Counted from the first letter of the stretch, positions 26,171 to 40,700 are shown. The stretch: 64,000 nt of DNA from Antedon bifida (GCA_963402885.1 OY727093.1:1984001-2048000); one strand, 5' to 3'. Notes: generated from the letters alone by a model not told the origin. Numbers and translations: made by a program.

Positions 26171-27254
26171 AGAATGTATGTATTTAATAAATTCAGAAAT
26201 AGCAAATAAAATTTGACATGGAAAATATATGAAGATCGTTAAACCTAACTCTCTCAGACACAAAGAACAAATGCATCATCTAGTTTGGATCACATAAAAA
26301 GATTGTTTCCAACAAATTAAATCCGATGACCTCTTGACCTTTAAATTCATCCATAAAAGGATGATCAGTAAAAGAAGATTATAGCCATGAGGTTAGAAAC
26401 CATTTTAGCAGATGAAAGTCATAACATTTACAGCCTTATCTCTTTATTAAATCTAACGATTCTACTCGTCTAAATACATTTAGACAAGTAAAAAAATACC
26501 GGATGGATACCACGATCTTGTAATTTCAAATTACAACTAAATGTCACATTATTAGGAGTTTAGCAATCGCTCTCTATCTCACATAATTTAATCTATGTTC
26601 ATAATGTACAAAAATTCAAGGGAAAGAATACAGTAGTACTATATATTTATATATATTTATATAATAAATTTATCTTGGCTTGGTACACAATTTTCTACAA
26701 ATCACTCAATTTACAATTTGTTTTAGCAATTTTTTTTCACCTTCAGAATTATTTTCAATCATGCAGGGATTTAGTACAATTTTGTTTTTCTAATAATAAC
26801 AATATACACATAGGATTTAGATTCTGAGAAAAAGATGAAAACGAGACATTAAATAATGCTACATAAAATGCTACTAAAAGTGAAATTTGGCAGTTTAAAA
26901 ATTATTTTCATTATTGAATTCAATATTGTTTACAACAACCTGTAAATGTCACTGGTAAAAAAACTATTGAAAACAAATTTTAGTCTTAATTTGTGGTGGT
27001 GGGTGCTTAATAACAAAAGGTATTTTAAGATCATTTTAAGTACAGTAATAAATGCATGAGATAAAGATGCAATAAGAAGATCTTAATATTTTAAGTGCTT
27101 CTTTAAAACTAGTTTTCAAACCATTGTCTAAATTATCTACTTTTTCTACTGAACGTTCACTGAAAATGTATCTTTTTAGTGAATACAGTATTAGTTATAT
27201 TACATTAAAGGTTTTTATAGAATTACTTGATGCTACAATTAAAATAGTCAGTCT

Positions 27255-27394
27255 AAAGCTCTGTCTACACTATCAAACTAGTTTGACAAAAAATCGTGAG
27301 GTGCCCAAATATGGTAGTGATATCACATCATCATGTCCATATATGGGCACATCAAATCAAGTCACATAAAGTTTGATAGTGTAGACAGAGCTTA
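27255..27394. mobile_element. MITE-B copy 8
   Basis: Both ends intact with single inner unit; the right side has a small loss at ATCAAATCAAGTCAC. Confidence 0.9.
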
Positions 27395-28017
27395 AGTGTA
27401 TAGAGAGATAAACATTATTTTTCTGTGCTATCAGAACAATCAATTACACTGAGTTTATACAGCAGTTCTTTGAATACATTTACTGTGCTAGCATTAGGGT
27501 CATAGTTGATAGTGGAATATACAATGATTCTACCGGACAAAAACATCTTCATTTTCTATGAATCAATAAACATGCCAAGCAGGTGCGTCAGATACATTCC
27601 CATTTAGTTTATCCTTTCCAGTAATTATCTTAATATTTATTTTCTTAATAGAACCATTAATAAGTTCAATAGATTTTACGCTGAAATAATTTGGCACAAG
27701 TCTTTCAAATCTGTAATTCTTGAACACTGTACAAAATAACTTGTGTATTTTGGTTCATATCTTTCAATTCAGATACGTCATTTTGTGATTGGCTGTTCCT
27801 GGTCCTGAGTAAACACTGTAATATTTTTCGCAGAGACCATAATAACTCAACACCTTTGCGATCTTCCTAATAAATAGTCTCTGAAGCTCAGATTAGGTTA
27901 GCTTACTGTTAACAAAGTTCTAGCTTTTTTCCAATATGTGTTTATGTTTTATTATCAATCCTCAAATTACATATAAGGTAATGGCAGTACATTCTGCATC
28001 TAGCAACATGTTATGAG

Positions 28018-28300
28018 TAGGCCAGACCTCTGCTCTCAACATAACTGCTCTAAACACGATGGCTTTCTCGGTGTTAGTGCAGGCCAGACTACTGTTCTCA
28101 ACACGATTGTTTTCACTCTCAACATGCTGGCATTCTCTGTGTCAACGCAGGTCAAACTTTTGCTCTCAACGTGATAGCTTACTCTTTGTCTGTGTAGGCC
28201 AGACCTCTGTTCTCAACACGATAGCTTTACATGTGCCTGTGCAGGCCAAACCTGTACTCTCACCATGGCTTTGTATAATGTCTGTGCAGAGAGCACATTT
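28018..28300. repeat. Degenerate minisatellite, about five units of 47-65 bp
   Basis: Units start with CAGGCCAGAC or a variant and contain CTCTCAACACGATAGCTTT-like words. They lie just downstream of the receptor stop codon, so probably in its 3' UTR. Confidence 0.7.
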
Positions 28301-28657
28301 GGCCTAAGGATCATTCTTCATCAGCTATTACAGGTAATTTTTAAATTAGTAATACTAGGATTTTACAACCTGTGAGAGCAGTATTTGAAACGTCATGTTT
28401 TATACCTGAACGCCACCATCTTCATCTCGTATCTGTAAAGCCTACCCTCCATAGTTATAAGTTTATGAAACCTTTGAGGGCGGTGTTTACAACATGTCTT
28501 CCAAACAAATATTTTAACACTTTGTCTGTGGATTTACCGATCCAGTGCAAATGTCATGACGGTGTTTACAACATTTCACGACTCTCTTGTGAATATATCC
28601 ACATTCTGAAATTTCACATTTCAATATATTTTATAAACAGTTGCATTTTTGTTTAAT

Positions 28658-28795
28658 TTAGTAAACAATTTTTGATGTTTTTGAGCAAGATTCTGAAATC
28701 TTCATAAGTGTCTTTTTTACACGAAGAGATGTATGTCGAGCAGATGCCGTGTGGTACCAACATTCCTTCATCAACTTAGCAAGACATGTTAGAGT
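28658..28795 (-). CDS. Terminal coding exon of the ACVR1-like receptor
   Basis: Minus strand, 45 codons plus TAA, preceded by a TCTCCCCACAG-type acceptor at 28796-28798 and upstream. It encodes [20 protein letters not shown] followed by [13 protein letters not shown], the end of the C-lobe of a type I receptor kinase (compare [10 protein letters not shown] and LRIKKTL in ACVR1). It joins in phase 0 to the exon 46492-46622 (ending NRWCTDQ). The 17,696-bp gap between the two is the intron occupied by the transposon. Confidence 0.93.
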   Translation of the reverse strand, partial: TLTCLAKLMKECWYHTASARHTSLRVKKTLMKISESCSKTSKIVY

Positions 28796-31700
28796 CTGTG
28801 GGGAGATAAGTAAATCATACATCAAATTCAATTTCAAATTGCTATCATTACCCTAGTAAAAATGAAAGTGGGATCCCAGTGGGATCCCAGGGGATCCCAC
28901 TGGGATATGGTTATCCCAGTGGGATAGCACCATCCCACTGGGATTTTATATTGACACAGTGGGATTTTCTAGGATGAGTGAAAAATCCCAGTGGATCCCA
29001 CTGGGATAGATATATCCCAGTGGGATTGTTTTATCTCACTGGGATAATATGAAATCCCAGTGGGATTCAAATTATCCTACTGGGATGAATAAAATCCCAG
29101 TATTAAATACCACTACTTTATCAAATCCCACTCAAGTGGGATAAAATCCCAGTACCATCCCACTCCTTTGTAAAATCCCACTCAAGAGGGACAAAATCCC
29201 AGCTCCATCCCAGTACCATCCCACTACTTTATCAAATCCCACTCAAGTGGGATAAAATCCCAGTACCATCCCACTCAAGAGGGACAAAATCCCAGCTCCA
29301 TCCCAGTACCATCCCACTACTTTATCAAATCCCACTCAAGTGGGATAAAATCCCAGTACCATCCCACTCCTTTATCAAATCCCACTCAAGTGGGATAAAA
29401 TCCCAGTACCATCCCACTCAAGAGGGACAAAATCCCAGCTCCATTCCAGTACCATCCCACTACTTTATCAAATCCCACTCAAGTGGGATAAAATCCCAGT
29501 GCCATCCCACTACTTTATCAAATCCCACTCAAGTGGGATAAAATCCCAGTACCATCCCACTACTTTATCAAATCCCACTCAAGTGGGATAAAATCCCAGT
29601 GCCATCCCACTACTTTATCAAATCCCACTCAAGTGGGATAAAATCCCAGTACCATCCCACTCAAGAGGGACAAAGATCACACAGCCCCCTCAAAACACAA
29701 CACTATATAAACAAACAAAACCCCTGGACACACAAAGATGTGCGAGTCGGGGAAAACCCCATCCCCCAAAATACTCCCACTTTTAAACGCGCATTCACAT
29801 TTTCTATTTTTATAGATCAATAAAATCCAGTGTGCCACCCACTCAATCATCAGATTTTTGTTGGTTTTGCGTTATTTTATAGTCTGTAATACATCGTAAA
29901 TGATCAGATAAGAGCCGCCGATTTCGGAAAAGGAGGATACCCGGCATCATGGCCGTGGCTTCTTTGATCACTTACGATGAGCGAGTAGTTTATGTCATCT
30001 CATTCTATTTAACATCCATTTTATTAACAAGTTTTTGAGTTAACTCTTTTATATTTACTATGTTTCATAACGTTTACAAGTTTTAATTAATTGTTGAGTT
30101 GAGTTCCTTTAATATGTTGAGGGTATTACGCTATTGGTTTCCTAGCTGATGAGTGCAATGCACGCCTGCATAGACAATGCATGTTAATTGTTGTGCAGGA
30201 GATCCGATCAATAGCCACCTCCCTAACTGAGGATCGAAACAGTTATCATCATTGGTGTCATATGAAAAATAAATTTAAATCAAAATAAAAAAGTAATTGG
30301 CTTAAATACACTCAAAATTTATATTTTTGGAATTCCCAAAATCAATTTAACCTGTGCAATAAATGATGATGATAGCTGTCCTGGGATAAACAACCCAGTT
30401 ACTTATTTTTATACTAATTTGGTAATCAACATCGACAGCAGTGGTTCAGAAAGAGTCGAGCTCATTGACGATTTCACATGATCTCGTCGGCTTTTCTTTG
30501 TATGCCTCACAGCAGTAGGTAAGTACTGTACTTATTATTCTCTCCAAGCTTTTGGTTGGTGACTTGGCAAAAAAACCCATTCCAGTATGTTTCATCTTGA
30601 ACAATAATTTTTGTTAGACGGACATAATTGTTTATATAGCAACTAAATGAATGATAATGGTTAATTGATGAAAGATTATACAGCATAGCGTCACTTTGAT
30701 CAGATCTCCTGATAATGAATTAATGTAAAGGAAACCAAAAGCGCAATATTCATTATAATAGTATTCCATCTTGGTTAGCCAATTAATAAAAATTGTAGAA
30801 ACAACTTGACAAGTCATTATTATCAAATCAATCTTATTATCCTAGCAAACACCCTGGACACACAAAGATGTGCGAGTCGGGGAAAACCCCATCCCCCAAA
30901 ATACTCCCACTTTTAAACGCGCATTCACATTTTCTATTTTTATAGATCAATAAAATCCAGTGTGCCACCCACTCAATCATCAGATTTTTGTTGGTTTTGC
31001 GTTATTTTATAGTCTGTAATACATCGTAAATGATCAGATAAGAGCCGCCGATTTCGGAAAAGGAGGATACCCGGCATCATGGCCGTGGCTTCTTTGATCA
31101 CTTACGATGAGCGAGTAGTTTATGTCATCTCATTCTATTTAACATCCATTTTATTAACAAGTTTTTGAGTTAACTCTTTTATATTTACTATGTTTCATAA
31201 CGTTTACAAGTTTTAATTAATTGTTGAGTTGAGTTCCTTTAATATGTTGAGGGTATTACGCTATTGGTTTCCTAGCTGATGAGTGCAATGCACGCCTGCA
31301 TAGACAATGCATGTTAATTGTTGTGCAGGAGATCCGATCAATAGCCACCTCCCTAACTGAGGATCGAAACAGTTATCATCATTGGTGTCATATGAAAAAT
31401 AAATTTAAATCAAAATAAAAAAGTAATTGGCTTAAATACACTCAAAATTTATATTTTTGGAATTCCCAAAATCAATTTAACCTGTGCAATAAATGATGAT
31501 GATAGCTGTCCTGGGATAAACAACCCAGTTACTTATTTTTATACTAATTTGGTAATCAACATCGACAGCAGTGGTTCAGAAAGAGTCGAGCTCATTGACG
31601 ATTTCACATGATCTCGTCGGCTTTTCTTTGTATGCCTCACAGCAGTAGGTAAGTACTGTACTTATTATTCTCTCCAAGCTTTTGGTTGGTGACTTGGCAA

Positions 31701-34700
31701 AAAAACCCATTCCAGTATGTTTCATCTTGAACAATAATTTTTGTTAGACGGACATAATTGTTTATATAGCAACTAAATGAATGATAATGGTTAATTGATG
31801 AAAGATTATACAGCATAGCGTCACTTTGATCAGATCTCCTGATAATGAATTAATGTAAAGGAAACCAAAAGCGCAATATTCATTATAATAGTATTCCATC
31901 TTGGTTAGCCAATTAATAAAAATTGTAGAAACAACTTGACAAGTCATTATTATCAAATCAATCTTATTATCCTAGCAAACACAAATCCATACAGTAATAC
32001 TGATCCAGATTGTTTATTGGAAATTGTATATTACAATACAGTATAAACAATTTTGTAGGCCTATTTAAAATTAGTTTGAAAATAACAATGCAATATACCA
32101 AACTTTCAAATTTCCATGAAGCAGAGAAATGTCAGTAGAATAATAGATTGATAACAAATGTGTGTAATAACCTGTGTGTTCAAAGACCATTTTTTCCAAT
32201 TACTTTTCATACCATACATGATAAATTCCATTGGTTTTTATGATTGATTCCTGTGCACATTTAAAGCTCAGGTACAGGCATGAATTTTAAATGTAATATC
32301 TGGTTAATTGTACATAAATCAAATATTTATAATGAAATCAAGACAAAAAAACATGAATTTCCCTTAATATGGTCAAATACAAAATTTGGCAAAATTCTGC
32401 CATAAAAACTAGGAAGACCTTTTTTCAGTAGTTAGGTAGTTAACCTAATGTAATAACATGTCTGGTGACTCCCTAGAAGGTGAAAAAAAGATGGTGGATA
32501 TACAGTGGATAATTTTTGCTATAGCATGAAAATAAAAATCTGAAGTTGAATAAAAATACCAGAACTGTAAAATTCAAGTTATATTACCTATATTTAGTCA
32601 TCTGATAACATTTTTTACCACACCGTTTAGTTTTCATAGCTTTTTAAAATGCCTCTCTATTTACAAAATTTGTGTACAAAAGAATAGAGATTTTACTGTG
32701 TAATTTGAAAAGGGGTTTCATTTTCAGACATCAGAAAACAAATAATTTGTCCAAAATTCAATGAATCTGAATCTTTGTATACAATAGAATAATTTTGTGT
32801 TCGTTTTGTTGTGCTAGTGGTTTTAGAAGTGTAGCAATGTTTACCGATTTTGTACTTAGAAAAACTCTTTGTGAAACGGATATTTTGTGGTTGTTCAAAG
32901 TAGTTAGCAATATTTGGCAATCTTTGAAATTTGCCAATAACGCCATTGGCAACAGCCTGATTTTCCTCTGTTGCTAGTTTTGATGACAGTTTACTAAAAA
33001 GCTTCTTCATGTCATTGTTATTTGTTTCCTCTGTTAAACTTCTCACTAAGTCAGGAAGGGCCTTTGTCATTTGTACTGCGAATGAAATCACTGATAAGAA
33101 AGTGCTTATTTTCAACAAGCTCGTGTAACACAAATAAAATCCCAAAAATTATGAAACATAGGGGAAACTATAGATCGATAATTATTGGAATGTATGATCA
33201 ATAGAAATTTTTTGCCCGCACCTGGCCTTTAAAGCTTTTGAATCAAAATGTAATCAACAATCATAATAAAACATTCAATTTGATTAGAGATTCAATATTC
33301 AATTGTGTTCAAGCAGATTTGGTGGATATGACATATACATGCCATCATCTGTTTCAATAAATACACACTTCTTACAGATTTCTGTAAGAGGAAGCAAGAT
33401 ATTATTACCTGGGGTTACAATTGCCATATGATTACAAAGTTGTCTGTGTGTGTAACTGTTAAGGGTTGGGTTTTGAATGCGAGTTGGTGCAATTAGAGAC
33501 TGATTAGAAATGTATTTTTGGACAATTGCAAAAGGGGTTTCATTTTCAGACATCAGAAAACAAATAATTTGTCCAAAATTCAATGAATCTGAATCTTTGT
33601 ATACAATAGAATAATTTTGTGTTCGTTTTGTTGTGCTAGTGGTTTTAGAAGTGTAGCAATGTTTACCGATTTTGTACTTAGAAAAACTCTTTGTGAAACG
33701 GATATTTTGTGGTTGTTCAAAGTAGTTAGCAATATTTGGCAATCTTTGAAATTTGCCAATAACGCCATTGGCAACAGCCTGATTTTCCTCTGTTGCTAGT
33801 TTTGATGACAGTTTACTAAAAAGCTTCTTCATGTCATTGTTATTTGTTTCCTCTGTTAAACTTCTCACTAAGTCAGGAAGGGCCTTTGTCATTTGTACTG
33901 CAAATGAAATCTGAAATCCAAGAACATTATTTATTACTGTATTAAAAAGTAAAATAAGCATTAGCATTATTTCTTATTATTATTATTATTATTTAGCTTT
34001 CAAGCACCTATATATAATTGTACATATAATAATGAATGTATACCTGGCTATTCACATATCTTGTGCCATGAAACATACTTTTGAGGTGAGCATTCATTGA
34101 CTCGAACCCAAAGCAAGAAAAATGGAAAAGTGGGCCATACAGTTTAACAAAGTATGGCATGTGTCGTAATGTGTGAATATTCATTGTCTGTCTTGTTTCA
34201 CCTGCCGAGGGAAAAGGCATATACCGTATTCATTTAATGTGATTATACTCATTGTTCATTTCTACAAACAATATGACAATCATGTTTATTAACTAGATAC
34301 AAAAGTTGTCAAATGTGCACGTCATCAGGCTGAGAGTATAGAAATCATATTTATGTATTCTCAATCATTGAATGGTTTGAAAAATTGTAATAAATATGCA
34401 GTTGCATTTACCGTATATAGTTGGAAAAATTTGACAAAAATCATTCAGAAGAATGTTGGCATATGAGAGGTCTGCTGATGTGATGCGTTCTTGAACAAGC
34501 AGAGACAATCCAGACACTAATAGGCAATAGTGGATGAAAATATCCGGTTCCAATATGCCTCTTAACACAGGTACTGAAAAGTGAAGTAACCATTCACGGT
34601 ACTCTGTAGCTGTAATAACAACGCAAAAGTCACATAATCATGGAAAAACAGGTGTCTAGGAAACTTGGATATATCTGAGTTTTCTAGATCTAGAAAACTC

Positions 34701-37700
34701 AGATATATCTGAGCTCTGAGTTTTCTAGACACCCTGAAAAAACGGCTACAATTTATGAAACATGCAATCCAGTTGAAGGTCGCAAAATGATTGAAGGTTA
34801 CATTGGTAATATTTTCAACATTTGCTTTTGATGTGTTTTGTCTGATCATACCATATTCAACTTAAGGAAATAAAAATGGTGCACGTCATACTCTGTATAT
34901 AAACAGTATAGACTACTGGAAAAAAATGAAAAAGAATTTTATTACCTTTCCAGTGCTGGCTTTCCTCCAACCTTCTTTGACTACGAGCAATAAAATCGGG
35001 TAACTTTATCTTCATAAATCTTGTATTCATAAGATCAATCTACATTAACATTCAATTTATATTTATTATTATAATTAAATTAGGTGTATCAGAATATGAA
35101 ACATTAAAAATTGCTAATAACAATATAAAAAGGACTAAATAAACAGTATAGTATTGTGTGTAATCTAAATGCATATTCAACAGTTATCAGTTAGAACACA
35201 AGTGACAAATTAGCTAAATTATTCAAACAATGATTGTTTAGAAGCTCACTGGAATTAAATCTACATAATTTGTGTTTATAAAAGAAGTATGTGCAATTTC
35301 AAATGAAATTTTCTTTTAAATATGTTTTACCTTAGAACCAATATAAAACTTCTTTGCCTTGTGGTCTTTTCCAAGCCACAAGTTCAACATGGATTTGGTA
35401 ACTCCTAACAAGCAGGAATGCATCCAGTCAATTGGAAATACACATGATAAATCAACATAGCTCAAAGCTACCAAAGGGCATGCTCCCTTTATTCCTCTGA
35501 CCTGAAAGTATGAAAATATATCAATTAAATAATGGAGCTATAAATTGTGATTGTATAGGCATTGTACAATAACTTTACACAATCAATAAAAAAAAGTCTA
35601 CAATAACACTGAGACAATTTGATTGTTGTCTCAGAATAACAGTAGCCGTTTACAACTGTTATATCTAGCGGTACCACAAAGGATTTCATGACCTAATTCT
35701 ACTTGGTAGTCATGGCATCTGTAAAAAAATATTGTAACATGTTACAATATTTTTTTCTCATGATCACTATGGTAACAGAGTGCAGTGAATTCCATGTTAT
35801 TGTTGACGACCGAGCGAGTTCATTGCGGAAGTTTACAATCGTCACGTTCACGCATTTCCTTTCTGGTACGCGGTACGAAGCGAATTTAAATATATGTAAA
35901 CACTTATAACCCCAAGGTCGCTGATACCAATAATATTTATGGCTAGTCTGGTTAGTAGGACTACTACTGATATACCTTCAGCACAGCTGAGTTGGTGGGT
36001 AGACTAGGCCTAGCCTAGAGTGGATGATTTGAAGGCTAGCTATTTTGTTAAGTATCACTAAAAAGGGAAACGTCCGTAATTTTTCAGAAATCAATGACGA
36101 ACGTACGGAAATGAAGACCAAAATACATAAACTACCAGCAATTATAATTTACCTTAAATTTTAGGAAACCCTCAGCAAAACATAATAATTAATGAACAAA
36201 TCAACGACTCGAACTAAAAGGTCCGTAATGCAAGCTTCCGGGTTTCTCCATACTACAAGCATGGACAAGCGTTGAAACACGGCATGTGTTTCAAGGAGCA
36301 ACGGGCAGAGTACAATGCACTGGGTCTGTCAGTTCGAAAATCATTCTGCGCAGTCTCAAAAACCACTGAAAATAAACGTCTGGGAGCGTCTTTGGGTAAA
36401 GATAGCGTTTAACGTTTTTCGTGGGCGACTACTCACTGATTTTAACTGATTATTGAAAAGCGAAAACTTTGATATAAAATGATTTTAAAAAAAATTTATT
36501 TTCAAATAAATTGTTATTCGGCGTTATGGAGCAGAATAATAATAATAATAAAATAACTCACAGCCTTGCGTGTTACGGCAGCAGTTCTGGCGTCTTGAAT
36601 GATAGTTTGATGTGACCGATGTTCATTGTTGTCAGTGAACGGATAGTGTCTGTGAAGTGGGGCATTTGGTCTTGTCATACCCTCGTCTAAACAAAGTGAA
36701 CAGCCAAACCGACCATTAAATTGTTTCATATTAGACACCATTGCTCTGGCCGGTAAGTCTAAACACGATGCCAGTAGATGCCCTTTTACTTGTTTTTCTC
36801 CATAGCACGTCATGATTTGAATTCCTGCGATTGAATCATCAGTGTACAAGTATCATATAAATATTTAGCCAGAAAAGTTGTTATGGTTTTATTATATTTA
36901 TTTTAATCCCCTTCCCCCTTTACAGCGAACCCCCATCCCCGACATGCCCAATACCTCATCCTCATCTCCCACAGTACATAAGGTTGTTCGTAAATTGAAA
37001 AAATCGTAAACTCGTTCGTGAATAACTCTAACCAGGGAGATGTAAAATAAACTAACTTCTTCCCTCCTGTATGAGGGTACGTCGAGCGATACGTGTCTGT
37101 AAATTTCAAAGAGTTGCTAATGAATTGCAGATTTTCAGCTGAAATATAAATACGTATTTTTGGTACCTGGATGCCCCTGGATGTAACATGTTATTGTTGT
37201 TATAGCCTTCTTCCGACGTACATAAAAAAATTGAACGCTGCGGTTATTATAGTATTTATGTTTATGAAATATAGTGTATCATCATCATAGAGCATTATAG
37301 TGAATATTAATATATTACACTATACTTTCTATAGAATCATGTACTGTAGTTTACATTATAACATCCGATTTATTTTATAGGCCACCAGCCGATACGTACT
37401 CAACTCAAATACTACCTATTTGTCCGAAGCCCCCCCCCCCCCCCCTTTGACAGACCCTGGCTACGGCCCTGTACGTTACAGTATTTTGAACATTAAAAAA
37501 AAAATACGAACCTCTACTAAACCGCAACAGAACGTCAATAAGTGATCGCAAGTATGTCGTCATACTTGGCTTTTCGGCTTGGCAGTGCAGAAGACATGGT
37601 ATTATGTATCGTCTTGCAAATCTGAAATGTGTAAATAGTACGGTATTGGTGGATCATTCCAGAACAGGTTAATTATAACCTACCGGTATGTCTTATATTT

Positions 37701-40700
37701 TGCATTAACATTTGAAATTTAGGCGATCCAACAATCGCCCACCCCCTCTTCATCCTCTCCCACTGACATCTAAAAAAACACCAGTAAAGTAATTTTTTAA
37801 AGTATAAGTAATTTATTTTACAAAATATATTGCATGTTATTACTAATGTACCTACCTATATTGCACTGGCAATTCATTAATTGCCAAGTATACAGGCCAG
37901 AGACTTCCTTTATTTGATGATTTGAAAACTGCCACGCCATCTGCATAAAAAAAATCATTTCAAAAAAATGTATCATCCACATTTAGGCTATGACATACTG
38001 AACGCTTTATTGGGATTTTTCCCTTCGACCCCACCGCGACATCGCGGCGGCAGCCACATTACCCTCAGGAAAGTGATGATGATATGTGTTAGTTGTTAAT
38101 TTCATATCATAAATAACTACCATGATGCTAACCAGTATTCATCATGAATGTCAGATGAACAGTATTCATCATCGGTTCTCTTGGAACAATTCTACTGTAC
38201 TCTTCACCGTCACATACGTCCTTCCACACACCAGCTTCCGCGTACCGACGTCTTGCCATTACCATCTCACAAAAATGTTGATCTGAAAAATACATTTATT
38301 TAAAAAGAGGTTAGAAAACGTGTCTGTTATTTTATAATACCACTGTGTATTTGAAAAGGTTGTATACAATAACGTCATCTTACCTTGGAAAAGTTTTTGA
38401 ATCTGATTTTCGACATCCAAGCTTAAGTACTCTAGCACTTTCCCACTCATGTCCGTACAGTTACATGAATCGGATGACGTTTCCACTTCTCTATTGCAGT
38501 TTTCGCAGTAAAAATGGGTTGTTGATGTTTCAAATTGGGTATTTTTCTTTAGAATCTCTTTGACCATGTAAGTTGACTTAGCGATGACACACGTTGGTGG
38601 AAGTATAGAGGCAATCAAATGTAGAAGATCGGAGAATGCTTCTCCCGAAAGTGAATGTTTGATAACGAATAGCATTAAAGATGTATATAGAGAAATATGT
38701 GTCTGAGGACAACCGTCAAATAAAGGATGTTTGCCATTGACGGGTTCCTCGCCTTCGATGTTGTCGTACTCATCATCTGTCGGTGCGTCACTACTGATCG
38801 AAGGATCGGTGGTAGGCCGACTTGAGATGGTACTATCACTACTACTACTATCGTCAGTATTTGAGACATTTTCTGGTGATGAAAAAATGGAGCTACTCCT
38901 GTCTAATTCAAAATCAGACTCACTTTCGCTTGACGAAGAACTTGTCAATATTGATTCCCTTAATAAGGGGCCAGGTGTTTTTTTAGCTAATATTACTGCT
39001 TTCAAATATCGAGCACGTCTAGGGTTAAACCCATGACGTTTTGATAGTACACGCCGTCTCTTTTGCGGTGTTGCCAGAAATTGCTCTTCTGTTGTGGTGG
39101 TATCACTTGAATCCATGTTGCATACTACTAGGCCTAGTACTACCTACAGTATCGAAATTAATAAAATGTTAAAAACAAATCAAAGATAAACGCAAGCAAT
39201 TATATAGCAAAAATGATTACCTCTAAAAAGGGCACCTTGTAAAATTTAGGGGGGGTTGCATGCGGACCCAATGACACAATATTGATTGATTTTTATAAAG
39301 AATATAAAGCCTTATTAATTATAATATAAGTTAAGTTATATTTTAGGCCTAGCCTATATTGAAAAATCAGTACTTACTACTTGATTTAAATAGAGTTCTT
39401 TCAAATCCAAACATATTACCGCGAAATTTGAAAGACGATGCAAGCTTGTGCACAATATGTCAAAAGGGCAGCCCTGACTAGGCCTAGCCTAGGCCTAGGC
39501 TCTTAATATAATATTAGGACTTGCCCAAATTTAGCTTACTGACGTAGGCCTATAATAAGTAGAAACTAATACAATATGGCTATTCTATAGCTAGGCATTC
39601 CGGATAGACATAGGCCTAGGCCTATATGTATATTATTTGCTTTAAAAAAAAAAGAAATGTGACACATATAGGATAGCTTAGGCCTAGCTAGGCCTATTAT
39701 AGGCCTATACAACATAGGCTAGGCTAGCCTAAAAAGCCTATTAGGGCCTAGTATAGCCTATGTATGTAGCCAATATAGGGCTAGGCTATATGCCTATAGG
39801 CTAGGCCTATTATACTAGCTAGCTATATAGGTGAATGGGTCTTGTTATAAGTTTACACGTCCCAAATAAAATGTAGGACTCATCATGTAAATCTATGTAT
39901 GTATTTTACTGACCTGTTGAGGTGTACAGTGTTTAGCTCTTCATATTATTCATCATCTAGGCCTAGCGTGTGTAGCGTTCTCCGCTCTCTGCTGGCACGT
40001 CACACGACCAAAGATCGTATAGCGTCACTTCGTTTTATCTTTTGCACACGACGATAGGAGCCGCCGGACACGTCACACGCCGTATATACGTGACATGTCG
40101 TGCGCATATTATACGCGTCTCGCACGCGACGCCCGGGGCATACCAAACATAACAAGGGGGCGGCTCGCGGCGGAGGCGTCTTCAGATAATTTTCAAAAAT
40201 CGTGTGAAAAAGGGTGATATTCAATATCCATGACGGGTGGTAAATATGGTAACAAATTCACTTTAAGGATAAATTCCAGTAATTTAGAAACAAATTATGA
40301 AAATAAAAAGGGTGCGTAAAATTACCCGTATCATCTGTCCGTCCGTCCGTTCGTCCGTGCGCGTAAGTTTCAAATCATTTGGCGGTCGATCCTCCTCTTT
40401 TTTCTCTTGTTCTTCTTCTCCGCCCGTCGGTTGTCTGTTCATCATCATCATCTTTTTAGTAAATTTGTTTAATCATTATGGGTCTAATCACATTAATGAT
40501 TTGGATTAATGACGATCCTGTTACGGGTAATGTTATCAAAATAGAGAATATTGTAGAGCCACGGTGGGAATTGAATGACTATTTAGTAGGAGACCGTGTT
40601 AAAGCAAAGTGCCCAGGTTTTGGTATACAGACAGGACTGATTGGAGAAATAGGCGGTAAGTTAATTTATTTGGTCCAACAGCACTCATATCATTGTATAG

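Larger units (their letters stand above)
24182..28017. other. Convergent spacer between Nup37 and the receptor gene
   Basis: Nup37 3' UTR runs to about 24940. The remainder is AT-rich and holds an inverted-repeat element (25681-25826), two MITE-B copies and poly-T runs (about 25219-25239). No exon was found. Confidence 0.5.

Noticed and set aside
28868-29672. A CRISPR array, because of regular repeats
   Set aside because: The units are palindromic minisatellite words without unique spacers, in a eukaryotic intron, and lie just inside a transposon end.
30632-30826. A 64-codon frame found twice (also 31762-31956)
   Set aside because: The repetition comes from the 1.13-kb DNA duplication. The peptide is hydrophobic AT-rich translation with no known domain or splice signals.
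32693-33145. A 150-codon minus-strand frame that looks like a second transposase gene
   Set aside because: It is the exon fragment captured by MITE-A copy 2. Its ends read into MITE sequence, and it has no matching upstream exons.
36903-37109. A 68-codon minus-strand frame as an extra transposase exon
   Set aside because: It does not fit the phase between exons 4 and 5, and those exons join in frame without it.
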